This document shows positions 12,426-20,119 of a DNA stretch of 48,562 nucleotides, piece after piece. Location of the stretch: positions 1 to 48,562 of IMG/VR virus record IMGVR_UViG_3300046535_000272; one strand, 5' to 3'. Positions within the stretch are counted from its first letter, which is position 1; the number at the start of each line of letters is the position of its first letter. The translations under genes were made by a program, and so were the position numbers. This DNA comes from a virus. The notes under the pieces are model-generated. The model ran no database searches, was not told where the DNA came from, and worked only from the letters and a program-made list of their open reading frames with translations.

Positions 12426-13763
12426 TCCGGCCAATTTACCAGTATATCCTTGGGAGATATCATTGTCAACAGAGCCGAGCGTCAGCGTCGTCAGCTTCCG
12501 AATCTTGATGTTTTGGCTGATTCTATCAAACGGCTTGGTCTTATTCACCCTGTGGTCATTACTCGGGAGTTGGAGCTTGTCGCAGGTGAGCGCCGACTCG
12601 AGGCCACTCGCCTTCTTGGTCATACTCACATTAATTGTCAATATATTGACGAACTTGATAGCTATACTCGTCGCGCCGTCGAACTAGAGGAGAATATTAA
12701 ACGTGAGACTCTCCCTTGGCAAGATGAAGCGAAAGCGGTTCTTGAATATTTCGAGCACCGTAAGAGTGAAAACCCCGCATGGTCTCAAGACGACACCGCG
12801 CAGGCCCTCGGTCTATCACAACAGACCGTTGGCGAGAAGATAAAGGTCGCGCGTGAGTTGCTGAACGGCAACGGTATGGTCAAAGACGCCCCCAGGTATT
12901 CAACAGCAATAGGAATTGTGCGCCGTGCCGAATCTCGCAAAGACGACGAAGCGCTTGCGGCGCTCACTAAACGGCCGCCGGTTCCCGGTGAGGATGAAGC
13001 TTCGCCAGATTCCATTCTTGTTGCCGATTTCAACGAGTGGGCTCCCGAATACCGTGGTCCGAAGTTCAATTTTCTCCACTGTGACTTCCCGTATGGAATC
13101 GACGCGAACAAGTTCAATCAAGGTTCGGCTACTCTCCACGGAGGTTACTCTGATACGGAGGAAGAATATTGGATTCTCCTGCACACGCTCGCGGCGAACC
13201 TGAACACGCTTTGCACCGAGTCGGCCCACATCATGTTCTGGTTCTCCATGCACTACTACCACGACACGATGATCTTCTTCGAGACCTACACAGATTTTCG
13301 CATGGACCCCTTCCCTCTAATATGGATGAAGAGCGACAATGTCGGAATCCTCCCTGATCCAGAACGCGGTCCGCGCCGGATTTACGAGACATGTCTGTTT
13401 GGTAGTCGAGGCGATCGGAAGATCGTTCGGCCAACTTCAAATAGCGTGTTCAGTCCTTCTCAACGAGACGAGCACATGTCCATTAAGCCGGAAGCCATGC
13501 TCGCGAACTTCTTTAGAATGTTTGTCGACTCTAACACGATTGCCCTCGATCCAACCTGCGGCAGTGGTGGTGCATTGCGGGCAGCTGAATCTCTTGGCGC
13601 GTCACACGTCATCGGACTTGAAAGAGTTGAAGATTTCGCTGAACGCGCCCGCGCCGCCCTCCGAAAATCCAGAGAAGTAAGGAAAGCAAATGCGAATAGC
13701 GCAAGTGGTAATAACAAGGACCAAGAGCGGAAAATGGAAGATAGCCGCAATGTCGCTGGATAA
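12420..13763 (+). CDS. ParB-like nuclease/DNA-binding domain fused to a DNA methyltransferase
   Basis: 447 residues. Residues 5-95 are a ParB/Srx-type domain (VLADSIKRLGLIHPVVITRE, GERR 56-59), followed by a helix-turn-helix-like stretch (WSQDDTAQALGLSQQTVGEK, 121-140). Residues 195-420 are an AdoMet-dependent amino-methyltransferase: catalytic motif IV CDFPYG (221-226) comes before the AdoMet motif DPTCGSGGALRAA (377-389), the order of the beta class (N6-adenine or N4-cytosine). DFPY in place of DPPY is a minor variant. ParB-methyltransferase fusions occur in other phages and may protect phage DNA from host restriction. AGGA lies nine bases before the ATG; a dyad repeat overlaps the start. 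Confidence 0.9.
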   Translation: MTSGQFTSISLGDIIVNRAERQRRQLPNLDVLADSIKRLGLIHPVVITRELELVAGERRLEATRLLGHTHINCQYIDELDSYTRRAVELEENIKRETLPWQDEAKAVLEYFEHRKSENPAWSQDDTAQALGLSQQTVGEKIKVARELLNGNGMVKDAPRYSTAIGIVRRAESRKDDEALAALTKRPPVPGEDEASPDSILVADFNEWAPEYRGPKFNFLHCDFPYGIDANKFNQGSATLHGGYSDTEEEYWILLHTLAANLNTLCTESAHIMFWFSMHYYHDTMIFFETYTDFRMDPFPLIWMKSDNVGILPDPERGPRRIYETCLFGSRGDRKIVRPTSNSVFSPSQRDEHMSIKPEAMLANFFRMFVDSNTIALDPTCGSGGALRAAESLGASHVIGLERVEDFAERARAALRKSREVRKANANSASGNNKDQERKMEDSRNVAG

Positions 13764-13866
13764 GACTGAAAAAACACACTCGACTAATTCAACTGGATTA
13801 ACGGCAGATCGTCTTCTTGATTTCATGGAAAATTACGAGTGGGAGCAACTCACCCTTGACGTATAA
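13690..13866 (+). CDS. Small overlapping protein (58 aa)
   Basis: AAGGA six bases before its ATG supports this gene although it overlaps the methyltransferase end by 74 bases and the next gene's start by 11 or more. Basic N-terminal part (MRIAQVVITRTKSGKWKIA) and an acidic tail (DFMENYEWEQLTLDV). The first strand resembles a small beta-hairpin. Could be a chance frame. Confidence 0.5.
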   Translation: MRIAQVVITRTKSGKWKIAAMSLDKTEKTHSTNSTGLTADRLLDFMENYEWEQLTLDV

Positions 13867-14893
13867 AATCTGCATCGTCGGCGAAGCATGGGGCGCGGAG
13901 GAAGAAGCTCAGCGCGCGCCCTTCGTCGGCGCTTCAGGCTATCATCTAACCCAAATGCTCGACGAAGCCGGAATCCACCGCGCCGATTGTTTTCTCACCA
14001 ACTGCTTCAATCTTCGCCCTCCAGGAGGTAATGATGTTAGTAACCTCTGCCAAGATAAATCTAACGGTGTCGCTGGTCTTGGACCTGTCACGCTCGGGAA
14101 GTATCTCGATCCTAAATACCTACCTGAACTTGACCGGCTTGTTTCAGAAATCACAGACGCCAGACCAAATATTATCATTGCTCTCGGAAACACTGCTGCA
14201 TGGGCAATCCTCGGTTCCAGCGGTATCAGCAAAATTAGAGGTTCAATCACTGCTGGAGGACGGCGGGGTTATACTCAGTTCAAAGTCCTTCCCACCTATC
14301 ACCCCGCCGCAATACTCCGAGACTGGTCTCTTAGACCGGTCACAGTCCTCGATCTAGCCAAGGCTAAACGCGAGAGTGAGTTCCCTGAAATCCGCCGCCC
14401 CGAACGTACAGTTTATATCGAACCAACTCTCGAGGACCTCGATGCCTACTTCGAAGCGGAACTCCGCCACGCACCAGTTATATCTTTCGATATTGAAACT
14501 AGCGGAGACCAAATTACATGCATCGGCTTTGCCCCAGGACCGACAAGCGCGATTGTTATTCCTTTTAGGGACAATAGGGTCCGTGATCCAGAACGATGCG
14601 TGGGAAGTTACTGGCCCACCCACGAAGCTGAGGTACTGGCGTGGCGATTTGTGCGTCGAGTTCTCAGCCTCCCTCAACCCAAAGTCGCACAAAACGGACT
14701 TTACGATATCAATTTCCTCTGGACGAGGTACGGAATCCCCGTCGTGAACTACGAAGATGACACAATGCTGCTGCACCATGCGCTGCATCCGGAGTCCTTG
14801 AAGGGACTGGGCTTCTTAGGTTCAGTTTATACAAACGAGTCATCGTGGAAGTTGTTAAACCGGCGCGATCCAACTGTGAAGAGGGAAAAATGA
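13856..14893 (+). CDS. Split DNA polymerase A, part 1: UDG-like domain plus first half of 3'-5' exonuclease
   Basis: 345 residues from TTG 13856 (GGGAG 10 bases upstream); TTG 13817 is an alternative. Residues 5-170 resemble family 4 uracil-DNA glycosylases: GEAWG, PFVGASG, TNCFNLRPPGG and PTYHPAA. This domain fused to a polymerase is known from SPO1-type phage polymerases. From about 205 a DEDD 3'-5' exonuclease begins: Exo I FDIET (Asp212, Glu214) and Exo II NGLYD (Asn280, Asp284). The frame stops before Exo III, which is found as YNALD in the product at 15989. The two products together give about 850 residues, a normal full length. UDG Fe-S cysteines are not seen, so that domain may be structural. 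ATGA overlap with the next gene. Confidence 0.87.
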   Translation: MTYKICIVGEAWGAEEEAQRAPFVGASGYHLTQMLDEAGIHRADCFLTNCFNLRPPGGNDVSNLCQDKSNGVAGLGPVTLGKYLDPKYLPELDRLVSEITDARPNIIIALGNTAAWAILGSSGISKIRGSITAGGRRGYTQFKVLPTYHPAAILRDWSLRPVTVLDLAKAKRESEFPEIRRPERTVYIEPTLEDLDAYFEAELRHAPVISFDIETSGDQITCIGFAPGPTSAIVIPFRDNRVRDPERCVGSYWPTHEAEVLAWRFVRRVLSLPQPKVAQNGLYDINFLWTRYGIPVVNYEDDTMLLHHALHPESLKGLGFLGSVYTNESSWKLLNRRDPTVKREK

Positions 14894-15315
14894 GACGTAT
14901 TTATGTGGCATCAAGCTGGCGTAATCAGTATCAACCAGATGTAGTTAATGAGATCAGACAACTCGATCACGAAGTCTACGACTTCCGTAATCCACCCAAC
15001 AAAGCTGCCTTTCAATGGAAGGATATTGATGATGGATGGCAAACCTGGACTATGGACCGCTATCGTTCGTTACTCCAATCTACTCCTGATACCGCCTTTG
15101 GTTTTATTGCTGATTATCGTGCTATGCAATGGGCTGATACATGTGTTTTAGTATTACCTTGCGGGCGTTCAGCACATTTAGAAGCTGGTTATTTTAACGG
15201 AGCCAATAAACGACTGGTGATTTACATTCCGGAGTCAATCGAGCCCGATCTTATGTATCTTATGGCTAACTATATTTGCCTTACGATGGAAGAGGTTCGA
15301 GAGGCTCTTAAATGA
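14890..15315 (+). CDS. Nucleoside 2-deoxyribosyltransferase-like protein
   Basis: 141 residues from ATG 14890, which overlaps the stop of the exonuclease part. The start RRIYVASSWRN and the segment ADTCVLVLPCGRSAHLEAGY match the nucleoside 2-deoxyribosyltransferase fold, including the Glu of the HLEAGY motif that acts as nucleophile in characterised enzymes. It may exchange or remove bases on deoxynucleosides or deoxynucleotides during phage DNA synthesis. It is the first of four genes lying between the halves of the DNA polymerase. Confidence 0.78.
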   Translation: MRRIYVASSWRNQYQPDVVNEIRQLDHEVYDFRNPPNKAAFQWKDIDDGWQTWTMDRYRSLLQSTPDTAFGFIADYRAMQWADTCVLVLPCGRSAHLEAGYFNGANKRLVIYIPESIEPDLMYLMANYICLTMEEVREALK

Positions 15316-15503
15316 TACTCGAGATCACCCAACTCATCTGGCTTCAGACCCCAAAGGGTCAAGGCATCGCCAAGTTCCTGATCGACCACGGGCCGGAGTC
15401 CGATCTCATGTGGGTCTGTTTCATCCACGAGACGAAAGAGATATGGACGTTCTCGAACTTCGACATTCGCGTCGAGACAAACGTAACCTTGGGCCGCAAA
15501 TGA
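15312..15503 (+). CDS. Small hypothetical protein (63 aa)
   Basis: ATGA overlaps with both neighbours. Beta-rich: MILEITQLIWLQTPKGQG, then DLMWVCFIHETKEIWTFSNF. This pattern recurs in small phage proteins found near polymerases, function unknown. Part of the four-gene insert in the polymerase. Confidence 0.72.
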   Translation: MILEITQLIWLQTPKGQGIAKFLIDHGPESDLMWVCFIHETKEIWTFSNFDIRVETNVTLGRK

Positions 15504-15658
15504 TAAAAGCTGAACGACAGTCACCTCTATTTATATTCATAACTATGTGGCTTTACGCCGAAGCTGACTCGAAAGAGGACGCGTACCGACCTTGGTATAT
15601 GGTTTACTATGGAAATAATAAATGGCCGTCTCACTGTGAATGGTTGGTGCCAAGATGA
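15500..15658 (+). CDS. Small hypothetical protein (52 aa)
   Basis: Supported by ATGA overlaps at both ends. Aromatic-rich (PLFIFITMWLYAEADS, then YRPWYMVYYGNNKWPSH). No clear family; too polar after residue 20 for a membrane protein. Confidence 0.6.
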   Translation: MIKAERQSPLFIFITMWLYAEADSKEDAYRPWYMVYYGNNKWPSHCEWLVPR

Positions 15659-16002
15659 GAGTCATCGTCGAGTCCCCTTTCGCCGGAGCCTTTGCCAATG
15701 TCCGTTATTCTCGTGAGTGTATTAGGGATTGCCTGGATCGTGGTGAATCTCCTTTTGCTTCGCACCTACTGTACACACAGAAAGGAATTCTGGATGACAA
15801 GATACCAGACGAGCGCCGTCGTGGAATTGGAGCGGCGAATGGCTGGCTTGCAGTGGCTGATTATGTGGCTGTGTATATGGATATGGGTGTTACTCGCGGG
15901 ATGCTTATTGGTGTGGTTAAGGCCTCTAAATTAAACAAGCCGATCCATCTCCGGTGGCTCCGCGACAACAAACCAGAAGAAATAATCAATGAAAGCTATT
16001 AA
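15655..16002 (+). CDS. Deoxyribosyltransferase-fold-like phage protein (DUF7768/DUF4406-like)
   Basis: 115 residues. The start MRVIVESPFAG, the segment GESPFASHLLYTQ and ADYVAVYMDMGVTRGM are characteristic of a phage family related to the nucleoside deoxyribosyltransferase fold. It is the second protein of that fold class inside the polymerase insert. Its end overlaps the polymerase start by 14 bases, so translation of the polymerase is probably coupled to it. Activity is unknown. Confidence 0.75.
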   Translation: MRVIVESPFAGAFANVRYSRECIRDCLDRGESPFASHLLYTQKGILDDKIPDERRRGIGAANGWLAVADYVAVYMDMGVTRGMLIGVVKASKLNKPIHLRWLRDNKPEEIINESY

Positions 16003-17509
16003 AACCCACGAGTTGACACCGGAGGCGGTCGCCGGTCTTTCCGACGAAGTCAAGTACTGGATATACAACGCCCTCGACTGTTGCCTCACCGCGGAGATTC
16101 TCGATGTCATCCGACCACAGCTGGATAATATTAGCCGCGCCACATACGAATTTTCCAAATCTTTACAGGCTCCGGTGCTCGAAATGCGGATGCGAGGCAT
16201 ACGGGTTGATGACGGATGGCGGCATAAAACTATCGCATCCTATCAAGCCGACCTCATTCAGATCGAGTCTCAACTCAATCGTATCCTGGCTAAAGGAATT
16301 GGTTACACGCTTAATTGGAACTCTCCCGCGCAGCTGAAGAAGCTCCTTTACGAAGTCCTCGGCCTGCCAGTGCAAAAAAAGCGCAACGCCAAGGGCCTCT
16401 ACACCGTCACCGCTGACCGCAACGCCCTCGAGAAATTGGATTCATACTTCAATGCCCAACCTATCATCTCTCATATTCTCGCGCTTAGAGACATCTCAAA
16501 AAAGATTGGTGTCCTCAAAACGTCAGTTGATCCAGATGGTCGAATGCGGACCTCCTATAACATTGCGGGGACTACAACGGGTCGATTCAGCAGTAGCCTC
16601 AGTGATTTTGGAACTGGAGGAAATCTCCAAAATCTTGAGGAGCGCTTACGACGACCTTTTGTCGCAGACCCAGGAATGAAATTCGCGTACATAGACCTCG
16701 AACAAGCGGAGTCGCGCCTTGTCGGAGCCATTGAATGGAATCTCTTCGGAGATGGAAGATACCTCGATGCGTGCGAAAGTGGTGATCTCCATACCAGTGT
16801 CTGCCGCCTTGCGTGGACCGATTTATCTTGGACCGGAGACATTAAACTTGATCGGGAAGTCGCTGACAGACCATTTTACAGACAACATTCCTTTAGACAT
16901 ATGGCTAAAGTTCTCGGACACGGAACTAACTATAACGGCAAACCATTCACAATGGCGAAGCACACCAAGCTCGACGCCAAGCTCATCGCCGAGTTCCAGC
17001 AAAAATATTTCACCGCCTTCCCCGCCCACCAGCGTTGGCACTCGGCGGTGGCCTCAGAGCTTTTACAGTACGGAAACCTCACGACTATTACTGGTCGTCG
17101 CCGCTGGTTTTTTGGCAGGCGTAATGACGATACGACTGTGCGAGAAGCTATTGCCTACGGTCCTCAGGGCGCTGTGGGAGATATACTCAACCACGGTATG
17201 CTTCGTGTGTGGAGGCTAAATATCTGCCAGCTGCTCTTACAAATCCATGACGCGATCCTTGTCCAGTATCCCGAAGAACGTGAAGCCGAAATCCTCCCTG
17301 TCCTGATCGAAACAATCAAAGTCCCCATTGAACTTGCCAACGGCCGCACCTTGATAATCCCCTCCGAAGCCCAGACCGGTTGGAACTGGGGGAAGCATGA
17401 CAAAAACAATGTTGACGGCCTTAAAAAGTGGGCAGGAAATGACACTCGGACTCGTACCGACCACGCGGCGACTAGCCGACTGGATCACATCCTTCACAGA
17501 GTTCTCTAA
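15989..17509 (+). CDS. Split DNA polymerase A, part 2: Exo III segment plus polymerase domain
   Basis: 506 residues. It begins in the middle of an exonuclease domain: YNALD (26-30) is the Exo III Y-x3-D motif that completes Exo I and II encoded at 13856-14893. Polymerase motifs: TTTGRF (195-200), motif A YIDLEQAESR (Asp236), motif B RHMAKVLGHGTNYNG (303-317) and motif C QIHDAI (His420, Asp421). By spacing R-x3-K-x3-X-x3-Y, the residue equivalent to Klenow Phe762 is His311. Motif C has HDA where many family A enzymes have HDE. The catalytic Asp residues are present, so it should replicate phage DNA, probably as a complex with part 1. The next gene overlaps its last 113 bases. Confidence 0.9.
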   Translation: MKAIKTHELTPEAVAGLSDEVKYWIYNALDCCLTAEILDVIRPQLDNISRATYEFSKSLQAPVLEMRMRGIRVDDGWRHKTIASYQADLIQIESQLNRILAKGIGYTLNWNSPAQLKKLLYEVLGLPVQKKRNAKGLYTVTADRNALEKLDSYFNAQPIISHILALRDISKKIGVLKTSVDPDGRMRTSYNIAGTTTGRFSSSLSDFGTGGNLQNLEERLRRPFVADPGMKFAYIDLEQAESRLVGAIEWNLFGDGRYLDACESGDLHTSVCRLAWTDLSWTGDIKLDREVADRPFYRQHSFRHMAKVLGHGTNYNGKPFTMAKHTKLDAKLIAEFQQKYFTAFPAHQRWHSAVASELLQYGNLTTITGRRRWFFGRRNDDTTVREAIAYGPQGAVGDILNHGMLRVWRLNICQLLLQIHDAILVQYPEEREAEILPVLIETIKVPIELANGRTLIIPSEAQTGWNWGKHDKNNVDGLKKWAGNDTRTRTDHAATSRLDHILHRVL

Positions 17510-18668
17510 TGTCCTGGCTTCTCCCAGCATATTCCGTCAATGGGCAGCAATTGGAATACTCAGTGGAGTTATGGAAAGGCGACTTTGGGTCCATACCAAA
17601 GGAAGCAATCTTTATCCTAATCTCTATACCATCCTCGTCGGGCCTCCCGGTGTTGGCAAGAGTGCAGTCCTATCTCAAGTGGAACGGTTCCTCCGTGCTG
17701 TACCGGATATCCATGTGGCACCATCTTCCGTCTCCGCAGCTTCACTCGTGGACTCCTTGGTGCTCGCGAACCGTAAGATTGTCCGCCCCAATGAAGTGCC
17801 ATCATATGTGCAGTTTCATTATCTCACAGCAGTGGCCTCAGAACTCGGAGTCTTTCTCCCGGTTTATGACCCCCTCTTCATGAACTCCCTAACCAAGTTC
17901 TACGACGGAGAGCACTATGAAGAACGCCGCCGCACCGGCAAGGTCAACCACCTCAAGATCGAGCACCCGCACCTTACTATCATCGGCGGCACTACTCCTT
18001 CTTATCTCAACTCCTTCCTTCCCGAAGGTGGATGGGATCAAGGCTTTACCTCGCGCACCATCTTCATCTACTCCGGAGAGCAGCCGTTCAAAGACTTATG
18101 GCCAGACGAGGATCATGACTATTCGAAACTTGAGAAAATCTACCTTGATCTCCTGCATGATCTCAAGTGTATTGGTGGACTGTACGGAAAGTTTGAGTGG
18201 TCGACGGAAGCTGCACTGGCGATCACAGCATGGAACCGCGCCGGTCTACCCCCAGTTCCCGAGCACAATAAGCTTGCCCACTACAACAGTCGACGACTTG
18301 CTCATGCGCTGAAGCTTTGCATGATCGCCTCGATCTCCCGGTCAAGCGACCTCGTAATCGAACTTGAAGATTATCAACGAGCCATAGGCTGGCTCCTCGA
18401 CGCAGAGATAAATGTAGTAGACATCTTCCACAACATGGGCGTGGCTGGCGACGGCGCAGCGATCGACGACTGCTGGGACTTCATCTTCCGAATGTATCAG
18501 AAGGAAAAGAAGCCGATCAGCGAGCACCGCATAGTAAACTTCTTGCGAAGCAAGGTGCCGTCGCACAACATCATGAAGGTGATCGATATCATGAGTCGAT
18601 CAGGAATCATTAAGCTGGAAATGCTTTCCGGCACCAATGCTTATGTGCCAGGGCCAAAGTCTCAGTGA
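17397..18668 (+). CDS. DUF3987-type phage ATPase, probable replicative helicase/primase-like protein
   Basis: 423 residues from ATG 17397 (GGGGGA upstream); ATG 17439 is an alternative, both inside the polymerase end. Walker A GPPGVGKSA lies near residues 82-90. The order IFRQWAAIGILSGVMERRLW, Walker A, SSVSAASLVDSL and the later HLTIIGGTTPSYL match DUF3987-family proteins often found beside phage polymerases. No separate DnaB-type helicase or DnaG-type primase is encoded here, so this protein is the best candidate for replicative helicase work. The C-terminal 90 residues look like a winged helix. It ends the + arm and overlaps the last gene of the - arm by 7 bases. Confidence 0.8.
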   Translation: MTKTMLTALKSGQEMTLGLVPTTRRLADWITSFTEFSNVLASPSIFRQWAAIGILSGVMERRLWVHTKGSNLYPNLYTILVGPPGVGKSAVLSQVERFLRAVPDIHVAPSSVSAASLVDSLVLANRKIVRPNEVPSYVQFHYLTAVASELGVFLPVYDPLFMNSLTKFYDGEHYEERRRTGKVNHLKIEHPHLTIIGGTTPSYLNSFLPEGGWDQGFTSRTIFIYSGEQPFKDLWPDEDHDYSKLEKIYLDLLHDLKCIGGLYGKFEWSTEAALAITAWNRAGLPPVPEHNKLAHYNSRRLAHALKLCMIASISRSSDLVIELEDYQRAIGWLLDAEINVVDIFHNMGVAGDGAAIDDCWDFIFRMYQKEKKPISEHRIVNFLRSKVPSHNIMKVIDIMSRSGIIKLEMLSGTNAYVPGPKSQ

Positions 18669-18820
18669 AGAACTTTGCCGAGCCCGCCAATCAATTCGGC
18701 CGCGATCCAGAAGGCTATCGCCAACGGCAACAGCCCCCAATTCCCAATCGTCCCGATCCGCGTGGCAATGCAGGCAATGACGAAGGCAAACACTAAGAGA
18801 ATTAAACCAAGATTAGCCAT
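18662..18820 (-). CDS. Small membrane protein (52 aa), end of lysis arm
   Basis: GGAG six bases before the ATG at 18820. Two hydrophobic segments (LGLILLVFAFVIACIA, 4-19, and LLPLAIAFWIAAELIGGLG, 30-48) make it a two-helix membrane protein, possibly a holin or antiholin. It overlaps the upstream gene by 8 bases and the convergent + strand gene by 7. Confidence 0.65.
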   Translation of the reverse strand: MANLGLILLVFAFVIACIATRIGTIGNWGLLPLAIAFWIAAELIGGLGKVLH

Positions 18821-19043
18821 CTGAGTCTCCATTCTTTTCACGTTGATACTGTATCTCTTCAGCCTTACCTTCGGCGCGCCCTTTAACTAGGCCTTTCTCC
18901 ATCGCCGCCGCTTGTAGTTTCGCAAGCAGTCCATTAGTCTGCTCTTGAATTTTGAACGCTGTCTTGCGGTTCATAGCTCCTAAAGTCAGCGCGCCAACCG
19001 ACGCCACCAAGGTCGCAATCGCGATTAAGATTTGTAGGGTCAT
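18813..19043 (-). CDS. Single-helix membrane protein (76 aa)
   Basis: N-terminal hydrophobic segment (LQILIAIATLVASVGALTLG) followed by a polar helix rich in Gln, Lys and Glu. The topology (short N-terminal anchor, helical periplasmic or cytoplasmic domain) suits an inner spanin or a holin-associated protein. Overlaps both neighbours by a few bases. Confidence 0.65.
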   Translation of the reverse strand: MTLQILIAIATLVASVGALTLGAMNRKTAFKIQEQTNGLLAKLQAAAMEKGLVKGRAEGKAEEIQYQREKNGDSDG

Positions 19044-19333
19044 CTTTGTTCTCTATTCCACAGTACCGAGGTTAGTTGATTCACTGATTGCACTATAGCT
19101 CTTTGAGTATCGATCACCGTCTTTTGGTGCTCAACTATCTTGAAACTATTTTCCTCGATATTTTTCAGCTGTTCGTATGCCGCCCACTCAGCCCGTCGAT
19201 CTTCGATCGAGACCTTATCTTTATTCGCGAACCCCCTGAAGATCATGTAAACACCACCGGCCAAAACAGCGACACCAAACATAAACTGTAGTATCGGCCA
19301 CGGCCCCAGGAGCTTCATCCCATCTTCAAGCAT
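19040..19333 (-). CDS. Membrane-anchored coiled-coil protein (97 aa)
   Basis: Hydrophobic segment at about residues 12-33 (PILQFMFGVAVLAGGVYMIF) and then a coiled-coil region (AYEQLKNIEENSFKIVEHQK). This is the layout of inner spanins and of some phage holin-like proteins. ATGA overlap with the gene below. Confidence 0.65.
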   Translation of the reverse strand: MLEDGMKLLGPWPILQFMFGVAVLAGGVYMIFRGFANKDKVSIEDRRAEWAAYEQLKNIEENSFKIVEHQKTVIDTQRAIVQSVNQLTSVLWNREQR

Positions 19334-19748
19334 TTTTCACCGTCGTATAGGCTACGTATAGTTCACCCACCGTGAACATCGTCCAGAACGGAATGCCTAT
19401 CGTCGGCGCTCCACGTTCGTATCCAGCGATGATAAGCGCAAGTGCGAACTGTACCCACATGCTTGCGGAGAGTACAGAACAAACGGCGCGGATATATGGC
19501 CCGAAGGGCCTGTTAAAGATAGTTTGCCCGTTAAGTAGTAAGCCGGATATCCGCATCCAGCCTACCATAATCATAAAAAGCCCAATGAACTGTTGAGTCA
19601 TCACCAACAGTATCCACTGGAAAGCGCCAAAGCTTATTGTATCAGGGTAGGCCATTACTTCCACCCCGCCAAAGAACATAGACAAGCCCATGACCCACTC
19701 AAAGGCGCGGCCTTCTGCATAGTAATCGAATTTATTTTGCAGTCGCAC
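19326..19748 (-). CDS. Polytopic membrane protein (140 aa), possible holin
   Basis: Four hydrophobic segments: about 19-33, 43-66, 86-108 and 115-134. It lies between the spanin pair and the small anchored proteins, so a lysis role such as a holin is plausible, but it may be a superinfection-exclusion protein. No family recognised. Confidence 0.6.
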   Translation of the reverse strand: MRLQNKFDYYAEGRAFEWVMGLSMFFGGVEVMAYPDTISFGAFQWILLVMTQQFIGLFMIMVGWMRISGLLLNGQTIFNRPFGPYIRAVCSVLSASMWVQFALALIIAGYERGAPTIGIPFWTMFTVGELYVAYTTVKNA

Positions 19749-19947
19749 ATTGATCTCTATACGTTAGTTCATTTGCAAGAATACGCTTCTTGACAGTTGT
19801 CTTGGCAGTAATCGTGCCGTCGCCTTTTTCAACCACCACTGGCTGATAAACCTGACAGTACGAGTCAACCGCCTTCAGCGGCGTCGCGCAGTTACTTAGG
19901 CTCAAGCCCGCTAAGCCCAGCATCAACATCTTTATCAGACAGCGCAT
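19732..19947 (-). CDS. Outer spanin, Rz1-like lipoprotein
   Basis: 71 residues from ATG 19947. Signal peptide MRCLIKMLMLGLAGLSLSNC with an LSNC lipobox gives a lipoprotein starting at Cys20; the mature part (YCQVYQPVVV, then ILANELTYRDQC) follows the usual Rz1-type pattern of a small polar protein with Asn and a C-terminal Cys. It overlaps the upstream gene by 56 bases in another frame, the nested layout typical of Rz/Rz1 genes. With an inner spanin it fuses inner and outer membranes in the last lysis step. Confidence 0.8.
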   Translation of the reverse strand: MRCLIKMLMLGLAGLSLSNCATPLKAVDSYCQVYQPVVVEKGDGTITAKTTVKKRILANELTYRDQCATAK

Positions 19948-20119
19948 TGACCTTCTCCATAATTGCCTTCCCAGCTTGAGTCTTTGCCATAATGGCTTGA
20001 GAGACTTTCGCGATCTCCGAATCCACTCCAGCATCGAATTGCTTTTGATCCCCAACTTGTTGAATAATCGCGTTGGCGATCTTGAGAATCAAAAGCACAA
20101 TTTCAGGAATCGTGAACAC
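19892..20119 (-). CDS. Probable inner spanin-like protein
   Basis: 75 residues with an N-terminal hydrophobic segment (IPEIVLLILKIANAII) and a helical polar domain. Its 3' end overlaps the lipoprotein gene, which supports the inner partner of a spanin pair. It is short for an inner spanin, and the two anchored proteins at 18813 and 19040 are alternatives for that role. Confidence 0.6.
   Translation of the reverse strand: MFTIPEIVLLILKIANAIIQQVGDQKQFDAGVDSEIAKVSQAIMAKTQAGKAIMEKVNALSDKDVDAGLSGLEPK

Noticed and set aside
14894-15988. Intron or intein separating the polymerase halves
   Set aside because: The gap is filled end to end by four overlapping genes with ATGA junctions, and no intein ends (Cys or Ser start, HN end) or homing endonuclease are seen.
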